NCBI GenBank assembly: GCA_045657205.1
Contig: JAZOSS010000040.1
Coordinates: 1 to 5,437, forward strand
Length of the DNA: 5,437 nt
Direction of reading: 5' to 3'
Origin: RGIG7213 sp045657205
Lineage (GTDB): Bacteria > Bacillota > Clostridia > Oscillospirales > CAG-272
Below the pieces are notes generated by a model. It saw only the letters and a program-made list of their open reading frames with translations. It was not told where the DNA came from and did no database searches. This document shows, in pieces, positions 1-5,341 of the stretch (position 1 is its first letter; each line of letters opens with the position of its first letter). The position numbers were made by a program, and so were the translations under genes.

Positions 1-1
1 A

Positions 2-1468
2 GCATCCCACGCTTATTTATTTTGCGGAACGAGAGGAACGGGAAAAACAACGTGTGCAAAGATCTTCGCGCGTGCTGTAAACTGCGAGTCCCCGAACGAC
101 GGCTCACCCTGCGGAAAATGTCCGTCGTGTATCGCTTCGCAAAGCGGACTTAACACAGATATCGTTGAAATGGACGCGGCAAGCAACACAGGTGTCAACG
201 ACGTCCGCGACCTCATTGACGAAATAGCATACACCCCGACGGAGCTTAAATACCGCGTGTACATCATCGACGAGGTACACATGATGAGTACCCAGGCATT
301 CAACGCACTTTTAAAAACGCTTGAAGAACCTCCGTCACACGTCATCTTCATCCTTGCAACGACTGAAATACACAAGCTCCCCGCAACGATAATATCACGC
401 TGTCAGCGTTTTGATTTCGGAAAAATAGACACCTCCGTCATTTGCGACAGACTTGCGTACGTTGCCAAAGAGGAAAATATCGACGTTTCCGAAGATGCAC
501 TTTTCGTTATGGCAAAGCTTGCAGGCGGCGGTCTGCGCGATGCGCTCGGTTATCTTGAGCTTTGTGCAGGACAAAGCGGCAATATAGATGCACGGCGTGC
601 AAGCGAGCTGCTCGGCGTTACCCCGTACGATGCGCTTTTATCCGTTGCAGATGCGATATCGTCAAAAGATATCGGCTCAGTCTTTGCACAGATATCCGAC
701 GCTTGCGAAAAAACGAATGATATTTCCGTATTTATGGAAGGTCTTACGTCGGTTTACCGTGATATGCTCGTTGTAAAGACCGTTCCGAACTACAAAAAAT
801 ATGTTGATATAACACCTTCCCAGGCATCACTTCTTGAAAAGACAGCGCAGAAGCTTAGTAAGGAAAAAATATTATATTATATAAAGGTTTTAAATGACAC
901 TCTGTTTTTGATACAAAAAAACACGTCGGTAAAGCGTCTGGCATCGGAGCTTGCCCTTGTGCGTATGTGTGACGAGAGACTTGACACTTCAAACGACGCT
1001 CTGCTCTCAAGGATATCGTCCCTCGAAGACAAGCTTATTCTCGGTGCATATTCCTCCCATGCCCCGTCACCTGTGCAAAAGGCGGAGGAAAAGGAAGAAC
1101 AAAAGCAAGAAAAAGCAGAAAAACCTGTCATAGAGGACACAGCACCCCCGACCGCGGACGATGCACAAAAAAGCCTGCGTTCATACAAAAAATGGGGCGA
1201 GGTAATATCGAAGATAACATCGTCGGACATATCCTCAACGATGTATCTTTCAAACAGCACCGCTTACGAAGGCGACGGCACGCTTTTTGTTTTCTTTCAC
1301 GGAGAGCTTGCAAAAACGTTAGCGGAAGCCAACAGTGAAAAAATAACGAATGCCACGGCAATAATATCCGACGGAAAGTACAACGGTAAAAATATCAGCT
1401 TCGGCTGTAAGGAAAATATAAGCAGTGAGTACACTCTGCTTGACGATTTCGTAAAAGAAAACACATAA
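2..1468 (+). CDS. dnaX: DNA polymerase III subunit gamma/tau (5' end cut by window edge)
   Basis: DnaX is the ATP-driven motor subunit of the clamp loader, which opens the beta clamp and places it on primed DNA at the replication fork. The reading frame is open from base 2, giving 488 visible residues. Seen, in window residue numbers: Walker A GTRGTGKTT (9-17), four zinc-ligand cysteines C28, C37, C40 and C43 with the family spacing C-x8-C-x2-C-x2-C, Walker B YIIDEVH (87-93), sensor 1 FILATTE (116-122), the SRC arginine-finger motif (132-134) and sensor 2 GGLRDA (176-181, R179). Domain III follows, then a charged Lys/Glu/Pro-rich linker (about 356-396) and a short C-terminal domain. Compared with E. 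coli DnaX, about 36 N-terminal residues lie upstream of the window, so truncation is only the window edge. It is the first visible gene of a dnaX-ybaB-recR operon. The TAA stop overlaps the ybaB ribosome binding site. Confidence 0.97.
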   Translation, partial: ASHAYLFCGTRGTGKTTCAKIFARAVNCESPNDGSPCGKCPSCIASQSGLNTDIVEMDAASNTGVNDVRDLIDEIAYTPTELKYRVYIIDEVHMMSTQAFNALLKTLEEPPSHVIFILATTEIHKLPATIISRCQRFDFGKIDTSVICDRLAYVAKEENIDVSEDALFVMAKLAGGGLRDALGYLELCAGQSGNIDARRASELLGVTPYDALLSVADAISSKDIGSVFAQISDACEKTNDISVFMEGLTSVYRDMLVVKTVPNYKKYVDITPSQASLLEKTAQKLSKEKILYYIKVLNDTLFLIQKNTSVKRLASELALVRMCDERLDTSNDALLSRISSLEDKLILGAYSSHAPSPVQKAEEKEEQKQEKAEKPVIEDTAPPTADDAQKSLRSYKKWGEVISKITSSDISSTMYLSNSTAYEGDGTLFVFFHGELAKTLAEANSEKITNATAIISDGKYNGKNISFGCKENISSEYTLLDDFVKENT

Positions 1469-1481
1469 AGGAGATTTTATC

Positions 1482-1829
1482 ATGAAAGCAAGATTACCCA
1501 AGGGAATGGGCGGCGGCCCTTCAAATATGCAGTCTGTTTTGCGCCAGGCGCAGAAAATGCAGGAAGACATAGAAGCTCTTCAGACAGAGCTTGATGCAAA
1601 GGAATATGACATTTCCGCAGGCGGCGGTGTTGTCAAAGTGAAAATAATGGGAACGCTCGAGGTCAAGTCTATCGACATAGCTCCCGAGGTTATAGATCCC
1701 GATGATCCCGAAACACTTTCCGACCTTCTCGTTGCCGCAATGAACGAAGCAATAACGAAAGTAAACGAAACGAACGATGCGGCAAAAGAAAAAATAACGG
1801 GAAATCTCAACGTTCCCGGTCTGTTCTGA
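1482..1829 (+). CDS. ybaB: YbaB/EbfC family nucleoid-associated protein
   Basis: This 115-residue protein belongs to the YbaB/EbfC family: small dimeric DNA-binding proteins that coat DNA and are usually encoded between dnaX and recR. Seen: an N-terminal helix rich in Gln/Met/Glu (about residues 15-42, QAQKMQEDIEALQTEL), a Gly-rich turn SAGGGVVKVKIMG (about 45-57), the conserved PEVIDPDDPETLSDLLVAAMNEA stretch divided around residues 68-90, and the family ending NVPGLF. The start is supported by AAAGGAG (1467-1473) eight bases before the ATG. The leader KARLPKGMGGG before the first helix is longer than in enterobacterial YbaB and fits clostridial relatives (from memory). The gap to dnaX is 13 bases and to recR 10 bases, so it is surely co-transcribed. 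A functional link to RecR or replication is suggested in the family by gene order, but this sequence does not show the exact role. Confidence 0.95.
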   Translation: MKARLPKGMGGGPSNMQSVLRQAQKMQEDIEALQTELDAKEYDISAGGGVVKVKIMGTLEVKSIDIAPEVIDPDDPETLSDLLVAAMNEAITKVNETNDAAKEKITGNLNVPGLF

Positions 1830-1839
1830 TCGCATAACA

Positions 1840-2439
1840 ATGAATAATTATATACCGCCGATGCAGAAAATGATCGACTGCTTCAGAAAGCTCCCGGGAG
1901 TCGGAAGCAAAAGTGCAGTCAGAATGGCATTCGGCGTACTTAACATGTCTGAGGAGGAAGCGGGCGAATTTTGCCGTGCTGTTATGGCAATGAAAAACGA
2001 CGTAACGCACTGTGAAATTTGTCAAAATCTTTCAGACTCACCCGTATGTTCGATATGCTCAGACGACAGACGTGACAGAACGACGGTTTGCGTTGTTGAA
2101 GATGCACGCGCCGTTATGGCGATCGAAAAAACGAGAGACTACAAAGGTCTTTACCACGTGCTCGGCGGTGTTATCTCCCCCGTTGACGGAATAAGCCCCG
2201 ATATGCTTAAAATAAAAGAGCTTATCGTGCGCCTTTCGGGCGACACGATAAAGGAAGTTATAATTGCAACAAACCCGAATATTGAGGGGGAAACAACAGC
2301 AATATATCTTTCAAAGCTTGTAAAGCCCCTCGGCATCAAAGTTACGCGTCTTGCCTACGGTGTGCCCGTGGGAGCGGATCTTGAATACGCTGACGGCGAA
2401 ACGCTTGCCCGTGCAATATCGGGAAGACAGGAAATTTAA
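1840..2439 (+). CDS. recR: Recombination mediator protein RecR
   Basis: RecR works with RecO (and RecF) to load RecA onto SSB-coated single-stranded DNA during gap repair. At 199 residues it has the normal length. Seen: the N-terminal helix-hairpin-helix LPGVGSKSAVR (about 18-28), a four-cysteine zinc site C58-x2-C61-x8-C70-x2-C73, a Toprim domain (about 81-176) with VCVVEDARAVMAIEK and IIATNPNIEGETTA, and the C-terminal GVPVGADLEYADGETL segment. The ATG at 1840 is preferred because NNYIPPMQKMIDCF aligns with the N-termini of other RecR proteins. The later ATGs at 1861 and 1870 would cut into this region. No Shine-Dalgarno sequence is apparent before 1840, so translation probably depends on ribosomes finishing ybaB ten bases upstream. 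It is the last gene of the dnaX-ybaB-recR unit and is followed at once by a terminator hairpin. Confidence 0.97.
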   Translation: MNNYIPPMQKMIDCFRKLPGVGSKSAVRMAFGVLNMSEEEAGEFCRAVMAMKNDVTHCEICQNLSDSPVCSICSDDRRDRTTVCVVEDARAVMAIEKTRDYKGLYHVLGGVISPVDGISPDMLKIKELIVRLSGDTIKEVIIATNPNIEGETTAIYLSKLVKPLGIKVTRLAYGVPVGADLEYADGETLARAISGRQEI

Positions 2440-2443
2440 ACAG

Positions 2444-2474
2444 CAAAATCGGCAAATGTTATTTGCCGATTTTG
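2444..2474 (+). terminator. Intrinsic terminator after recR
   Basis: A perfect 14-bp inverted repeat, CAAAATCGGCAAAT (2444-2457) with ATTTGCCGATTTTG (2461-2474), encloses a 3-base GTT loop and begins five bases after the recR stop. The A-run and T-run form the base of the stem, so the T-tract is part of the 3' arm rather than a long separate tail. This form can terminate in both directions. It marks the end of the dnaX-ybaB-recR transcript. The next gene on the same strand starts only 23 bases later, so some read-through may be how that gene is expressed. Confidence 0.85.
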
Positions 2475-2486
2475 TGTTATAACACA
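2473..2486. promoter_or_regulatory. 14-bp perfect palindrome before the CPBP gene (possible operator or weak -10)
   Basis: TGTGTTATAACACA is a perfect palindrome directly after the recR terminator and just before the ribosome binding site AGAGG (2488-2492) of the CPBP-family gene. It contains an extended -10-like TGtTATAAC (2475-2483), but I see no good -35 box at the right distance. A start about 7 bases downstream would leave almost no leader for the Shine-Dalgarno sequence. It could be an operator, a small secondary hairpin extending the terminator, or chance. Confidence 0.3.
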
Positions 2487-2497
2487 CAGAGGAATCA

Positions 2498-3220
2498 ATG
2501 AAAAGTAAAAGTTCTTATTTACCTTATATACTGCCGTTGCGAAGTATTATTTTTCTATTCATTTTTATAATCGGTACTTTTATTACGGGCAAAAAGGCAG
2601 AGAATATAAGTAATTGGTGGTCAGTAGTTGCAAGTATAGTCAACATAGTAACAATACTTACTTTAATCGTTATTTCAAAAAAACAAGGAAATAATTACCC
2701 GAAACTTATAAATTACGAAAAAGGCAAAACAACAGCAAAACAAATATTAACAATGACCTTGGTCATTCTGGCAGTCGGATTGTCAGGAATGTACATTGCA
2801 GGCTATATCTGTTACGGCATAATACCGTATACAGCACCTATGATGATAGCACCTATACCGATATATTTAGCCATAACTAACGTAATTTTACTTCCCGTTT
2901 CCACGGTATTCGCCGAAGAAGGTCTGTATCTCGGATGCGGTGTAAACCAAATTAAAAATAAACACTTGGCGATTTTGGTTCCTGCTTTTTTCTTTGCATT
3001 ACAGCACTGTTTTATACCGACACTGTTTGATGCAAAGTACATTTTATACAGATTTTTATCTTTCTTGCCGTTGACCATTATTTTGTGTCTGAATTACAGC
3101 AAAACAAGAAACCCTTTACCTATAATGGTAGGGCACGCAATTATTGACATTGCAACAGCTGGGCAAATATTGGCAACATCCACAATTCCGGGATTATACG
3201 AAACAATGTGCGGAATATAG
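2498..3220 (+). CDS. CPBP (CAAX protease / Abi) family intramembrane protein
   Basis: A 240-residue, strongly hydrophobic protein with about six to seven predicted membrane segments (roughly 12-31, 41-60, 85-106, 118-137, 157-170, 183-199, 208-223). Three motifs in the expected order identify the CPBP family of intramembrane metal-independent or glutamate proteases: EEGLYLG (E140, E141), FALQH (F166, H170) and GHAIID (H213, D217). Family members process prenylated or bacteriocin-type peptides, give self-immunity to bacteriocins, or have unknown substrates; no substrate can be deduced here. The Arg of the EExxxR motif is replaced by Leu145, which may mean altered or lost activity. The start is supported by AGAGG five bases upstream. 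The gene is visibly more AT-rich than dnaX, recR or the ABC operon and sits alone between a terminator and a GC-rich repeat, suggesting a later arrival. No peptide, bacteriocin or partner gene is seen beside it. Confidence 0.85.
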   Translation: MKSKSSYLPYILPLRSIIFLFIFIIGTFITGKKAENISNWWSVVASIVNIVTILTLIVISKKQGNNYPKLINYEKGKTTAKQILTMTLVILAVGLSGMYIAGYICYGIIPYTAPMMIAPIPIYLAITNVILLPVSTVFAEEGLYLGCGVNQIKNKHLAILVPAFFFALQHCFIPTLFDAKYILYRFLSFLPLTIILCLNYSKTRNPLPIMVGHAIIDIATAGQILATSTIPGLYETMCGI

Positions 3221-3320
3221 AAAACGCGCCCCTGCCTGCTCCCCACAGTTGACAGGCGAAACGCAGTTCGCCACGTCAACTGCCACAGGCTTGGGGCGCA
3301 CACCGCAAAGCGGTGTTTTC
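3220..3320. repeat. GC-rich structured element with inverted ends (candidate dispersed repeat or MITE-like element)
   Basis: A compact block clearly richer in G+C than both flanks, built from nested inverted repeats: ends GAAAAC (3220-3225) with GTTTTC (3315-3320); GCGCCCC (3226-3232) with GGGGCGC (3293-3299); GCCTG (3234-3238) with CAGGC (3286-3290); CAGTTGAC (3246-3253) with GTCAACTG (3275-3282); GGCGAA (3255-3260) with TTCGCC (3267-3272) around a 6-base loop; and a side hairpin ACCGC-AAA-GCGGT (3302-3314). Together these form a two-branched fold closed by the end repeat. It begins on the last base of the CPBP stop codon. It has no convincing coding content on either strand. Its shape fits a small palindromic repeat or miniature mobile element, but the window holds only one copy, so repetition elsewhere is inferred. 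It may also act as a transcription barrier in both directions. Confidence 0.5.
3300..3320 (+). terminator. Probable terminator of the CPBP gene (inside the structured element)
   Basis: ACACCGC (3300-3306), an AAA loop and GCGGTGT (3310-3316) form a 7-bp hairpin followed by TTTC, so the run of T reaches four bases. This is a compact intrinsic terminator shape for plus-strand transcription, about 80 bases after the CPBP stop. It competes with pairing of the element's GAAAAC/GTTTTC ends, since both use bases 3315-3316. Confidence 0.55.
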
Positions 3321-3337
3321 GTGATTATAAAATTTAT

Positions 3338-3368
3338 CCCCAAAAGACATTATTAATGTCTTTTGGGG
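3338..3368. terminator. Hairpin between convergent genes, likely bidirectional terminator
   Basis: CCCCAAAAGACAT (3338-3350) pairs perfectly over 13 bp with ATGTCTTTTGGGG (3356-3368) around a 5-base TATTA loop. The stem can extend by one or two more pairs if a G is bulged. It stands between the CPBP gene (plus) and the ABC permease gene (minus), where convergent transcripts must stop. The tails are T-rich but broken on both sides, so efficiency is uncertain. On the minus strand it is the first strong hairpin after the permease stop, about 110 bases downstream. Confidence 0.65.
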
Positions 3369-3386
3369 GATTATCATTTTATGGTC

Positions 3387-3491
3387 TTAATGCCCTCTTA
3401 TATCAAGGTTTACAAAAGGTAATGAGCTGTCACCGAACGTATATACGATATAATTAAGATTTTCTTCACAGTTTTCCCTATATCTGTCCTT
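3387..3491 (-). pseudogene. Coding-like fragment without a start codon, beside the permease 3' end
   Basis: Read on the minus strand, in the frame offset from the permease, this stretch is open for 34 codons from a TGA (3492-3494) to a TAA (3387-3389). It contains residues such as NLNYIVYTFGDSSLPFVNL followed by DIRGH, a mix typical of a folded soluble domain and unlike random AT-rich intergenic DNA. It has no ATG, GTG or TTG, and its first codons overlap the permease end, so it is not a complete gene. It could be the tail of a longer permease (many clostridial YtrC/D-like permeases carry an extracellular C-terminal domain) left after a deletion, the remnant of another operon gene, or chance. 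I cannot assign a family. Confidence 0.3.
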
Positions 3492-4464
3492 TCAGAACAT
3501 TCAGTATTACAAGAATTAAAAATGCTATGGCAATCGAAATAATATCTTTTTTCTTAAGCTTGAATCCGCGTCTGTATATAAAGTAACCTATAACAGCGCA
3601 TATTGTCAGCCACATAGTTGCCGTAACGTCATCAAAGAGGCCGACGAAGCATATGAAATAAAGCGGTATGTTAAGTGCATATCCGAATACCGAATCGGAT
3701 ATTTCACCGATTTTTTCAACTTTTTTCTTACCAAACGTAAGCAGCGTGCCGACAAGTGCAAGGATACCCAAAACGCACCACAAGGAAATAAACATCCCTT
3801 CCAATTTACTGAAATACATATTTCTGTCCGACTCTTCGGCGAGGTACTGAAAATACGTCGTCACGTTGTCTATTGGTGCGTATATCACAAGCAAATCGTA
3901 AGAATGTTTAAATCTGAATATTATGTCGGCAAGCATATAAACCGTATACAGATTGAACATCCAGAAAGCGCAAAATACCAAGCCGTCAAAGGTCGTATTG
4001 GCACGTGTGAAAATAAACGTAAAGATAAAATACACGATCGTACCGAGACCGAGAACGGAAAAATAGTAAGGAATTATATAATAAAGGTCGTAAAATTCAC
4101 GAAAGCTCAAATGTGATATAAACAGTGCTACGGTCGATACCGTAAAAACCGAAAACATCTGTATAAATCCGACTGCGATATGCACCAATGCGAGCGAGCT
4201 TCGGCTTATGGGCAGAGAAAACAGCGTATCAACGTTACGTTCGTTGTTATATCCCGAAAACTCAACGATAGGTATCAAGGTTGCAAGAAAACCGATAATA
4301 AGAGAGAGGATATAAAATGCAGCACTGCTGTATTCGGGTTTATAATCCGAATGGCTTTCCACAGCCGTTATCACTGTGATAAGCACAGCGAACACGGAAA
4401 ATACAGCCAATCGGGGCAAGACCGATCTCAGATGATGTAGAAAATATCTTTTTGCGTTAAGCAT
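3478..4464 (-). CDS. ABC-2-type (YtrC/YtrD-like) transporter permease
   Basis: A 328-residue integral membrane protein, the channel partner of the ATPase encoded just upstream. It has about nine hydrophobic segments (roughly 16-36, 50-70, 90-117, 128-155, 160-185, 222-245, 257-277, 280-297, 305-323). After the second segment comes a cytoplasmic stretch, NNERNVDTLFSLPISRSSL, which matches the RxxDxxxSLPISR-like region of ABC permeases with GntR-linked operons in Bacillota, where it would contact the ATPase. The start ATG at 4464 overlaps the ATPase stop by 8 bases (ATGCTTAA) and has AAGGGGAG (4471-4478) six bases before it. It stops right after the last membrane segment, so it lacks the extracytoplasmic C-terminal domain that many longer relatives have. 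The substrate is unknown; by analogy with YtrA-controlled systems, export or sensing linked to cell-envelope or antibiotic stress is possible but inferred. Confidence 0.85.
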   Translation of the reverse strand: MLNAKRYFLHHLRSVLPRLAVFSVFAVLITVITAVESHSDYKPEYSSAAFYILSLIIGFLATLIPIVEFSGYNNERNVDTLFSLPISRSSLALVHIAVGFIQMFSVFTVSTVALFISHLSFREFYDLYYIIPYYFSVLGLGTIVYFIFTFIFTRANTTFDGLVFCAFWMFNLYTVYMLADIIFRFKHSYDLLVIYAPIDNVTTYFQYLAEESDRNMYFSKLEGMFISLWCVLGILALVGTLLTFGKKKVEKIGEISDSVFGYALNIPLYFICFVGLFDDVTATMWLTICAVIGYFIYRRGFKLKKKDIISIAIAFLILVILNVLKGQI

Positions 4465-5341
4465 CTTTTTCTCCCCTTTCTACCTCTGTTATAAACGCTT
4501 CCTCAAAGTCCATTTCCATTTCTTCATAGACTGCGGGGCGTGTGGGTAAGCTTTCAATATGTTTCACGGCAGTTTCTCTGTCACATTCAAAAACTACCTG
4601 GACAAATTTGCCGTTTCTATGCACGGACGCTGTCGGCACGGATGCGAAAATATCGCCCGGTTCTTCAAAAAAGGCAAGCTGGAATTTGCAGAAGCTTTCG
4701 ACCTTTTGAGAGATATCACCGCTTGACTTCACGGTTTTGTTATCTATCAAGATAAACGAGTCGCAGAAGTCCTCAAGCTCACGGAGTGAATGGCTCGTGA
4801 TTATGACTGTCGTACCGTTTTCATCTGCACACTTTACTATTTCGTCCTTGAAGCGTTTACGAGAAAGCGGATCGAGTCCGTCAAAAGCCTCGTCAAGCAA
4901 AAGATATTTCGGTTTCACCGCAAGTGCTACGGCAATATAAAACTGTCTTTTCATACCCTTTGAAAAATTGCGTATCGGCTTTTTTGTATCGAGCCTGCAT
5001 TTTTCCATATAATCTTCATAAGCTTCATTATCAAAATCGGGATAAAAAGCTTTGTAAAGATTCACGACGCTTTTAGCGGTTGCACCCGACGTATAGTACG
5101 GATCATCGGGTAAGAAAAACAAATTTTGCCGCACTGACGGCAAAGACGGATCAGCTCCGTCAAATTCAACTCTTCCCTTTTTCGGTGTGTAAATACCCGA
5201 CATAAGGCGCAGAAGCGTACTTTTTCCCGCACCGTTTACGCCGACGATACCGGTAACCGTACCGTCTTTTATCTCTATATTGACGTCTTCAAGGACGTAT
5301 TTATCCGCAAAAGCGTGATATAGACCGTTTGTTTTAATCAT
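4457..5341 (-). CDS. ABC transporter ATP-binding protein (YtrB-like)
   Basis: The ATPase that powers the permease encoded next to it. Starting at the ATG at 5341 it has 294 residues. Seen: Walker A GVNGAGKST (34-42), signature FSKGMKRQ (126-133, in place of LSGGQ), Walker B YLLLDEAFDGLD (146-157, catalytic E151) with D-loop, and switch histidine TSH (H184). A C-terminal extension of about 85 residues follows the ATPase fold. The Q-loop position reads FFLPDDPYY, with Asp where Gln is usual. An ATG at 5359 would add six residues (MKGEKT), but those codons contain the AAGGGGAG that fits the inner ATG, so the inner start is preferred. It overlaps the regulator gene upstream and the permease gene downstream by 8 bases each, indicating one translationally coupled operon. 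Membership in GntR-regulated clostridial ABC systems is inferred from order and length. Confidence 0.93.
   Translation of the reverse strand: MIKTNGLYHAFADKYVLEDVNIEIKDGTVTGIVGVNGAGKSTLLRLMSGIYTPKKGRVEFDGADPSLPSVRQNLFFLPDDPYYTSGATAKSVVNLYKAFYPDFDNEAYEDYMEKCRLDTKKPIRNFSKGMKRQFYIAVALAVKPKYLLLDEAFDGLDPLSRKRFKDEIVKCADENGTTVIITSHSLRELEDFCDSFILIDNKTVKSSGDISQKVESFCKFQLAFFEEPGDIFASVPTASVHRNGKFVQVVFECDRETAVKHIESLPTRPAVYEEMEMDFEEAFITEVERGEKDA
4471..4478 (-). promoter_or_regulatory. Ribosome binding site of the permease gene
   Basis: AAGGGGAG on the minus strand lies six bases before the permease ATG, within the last codons of the ATPase gene. It fixes the permease start at 4464. The site is nearly the same as the one before the ATPase gene (5348-5355), part of a repeated junction cassette. 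Confidence 0.85.

Noticed and set aside
1100..1175. A-rich runs in dnaX as a programmed frameshift site producing a short gamma form
   Set aside because: No A-AAA-AAG-type heptamer is in the correct phase. The A6 run reads CAA AAA AGC in frame, which does not allow the usual double tRNA slip, and no supporting Shine-Dalgarno plus stem-loop arrangement is evident.
3249..3277. TTGACA at 3249-3254 as a -35 promoter box
   Set aside because: It is one arm of the CAGTTGAC/GTCAACTG stem, and the bases at -10 distance (near CCACGTC) do not resemble TATAAT.
3094..3303. Minus-strand open frame across the CPBP 3' end and the GC-rich element
   Set aside because: It is antisense to the well-supported CPBP gene, and its N-terminal part is only translated hairpin sequence. 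It has no suitable ribosome binding site. Open frames of this type arise from GC-rich repeats.
3205..3335. Target-site duplication around the structured element
   Set aside because: The flanks (GAATATA on the left, GTGATTATA on the right) share only short AT-rich similarity that is not directly adjacent to the ends. This is too weak to claim.
3430..3475. Short minus-strand GTG-started peptide (VKKILIISYIRSVTAHYLL)
   Set aside because: It is only 19 residues long, with a weak ribosome binding site and no family resemblance, and the competing frame in the same stretch looks more protein-like.
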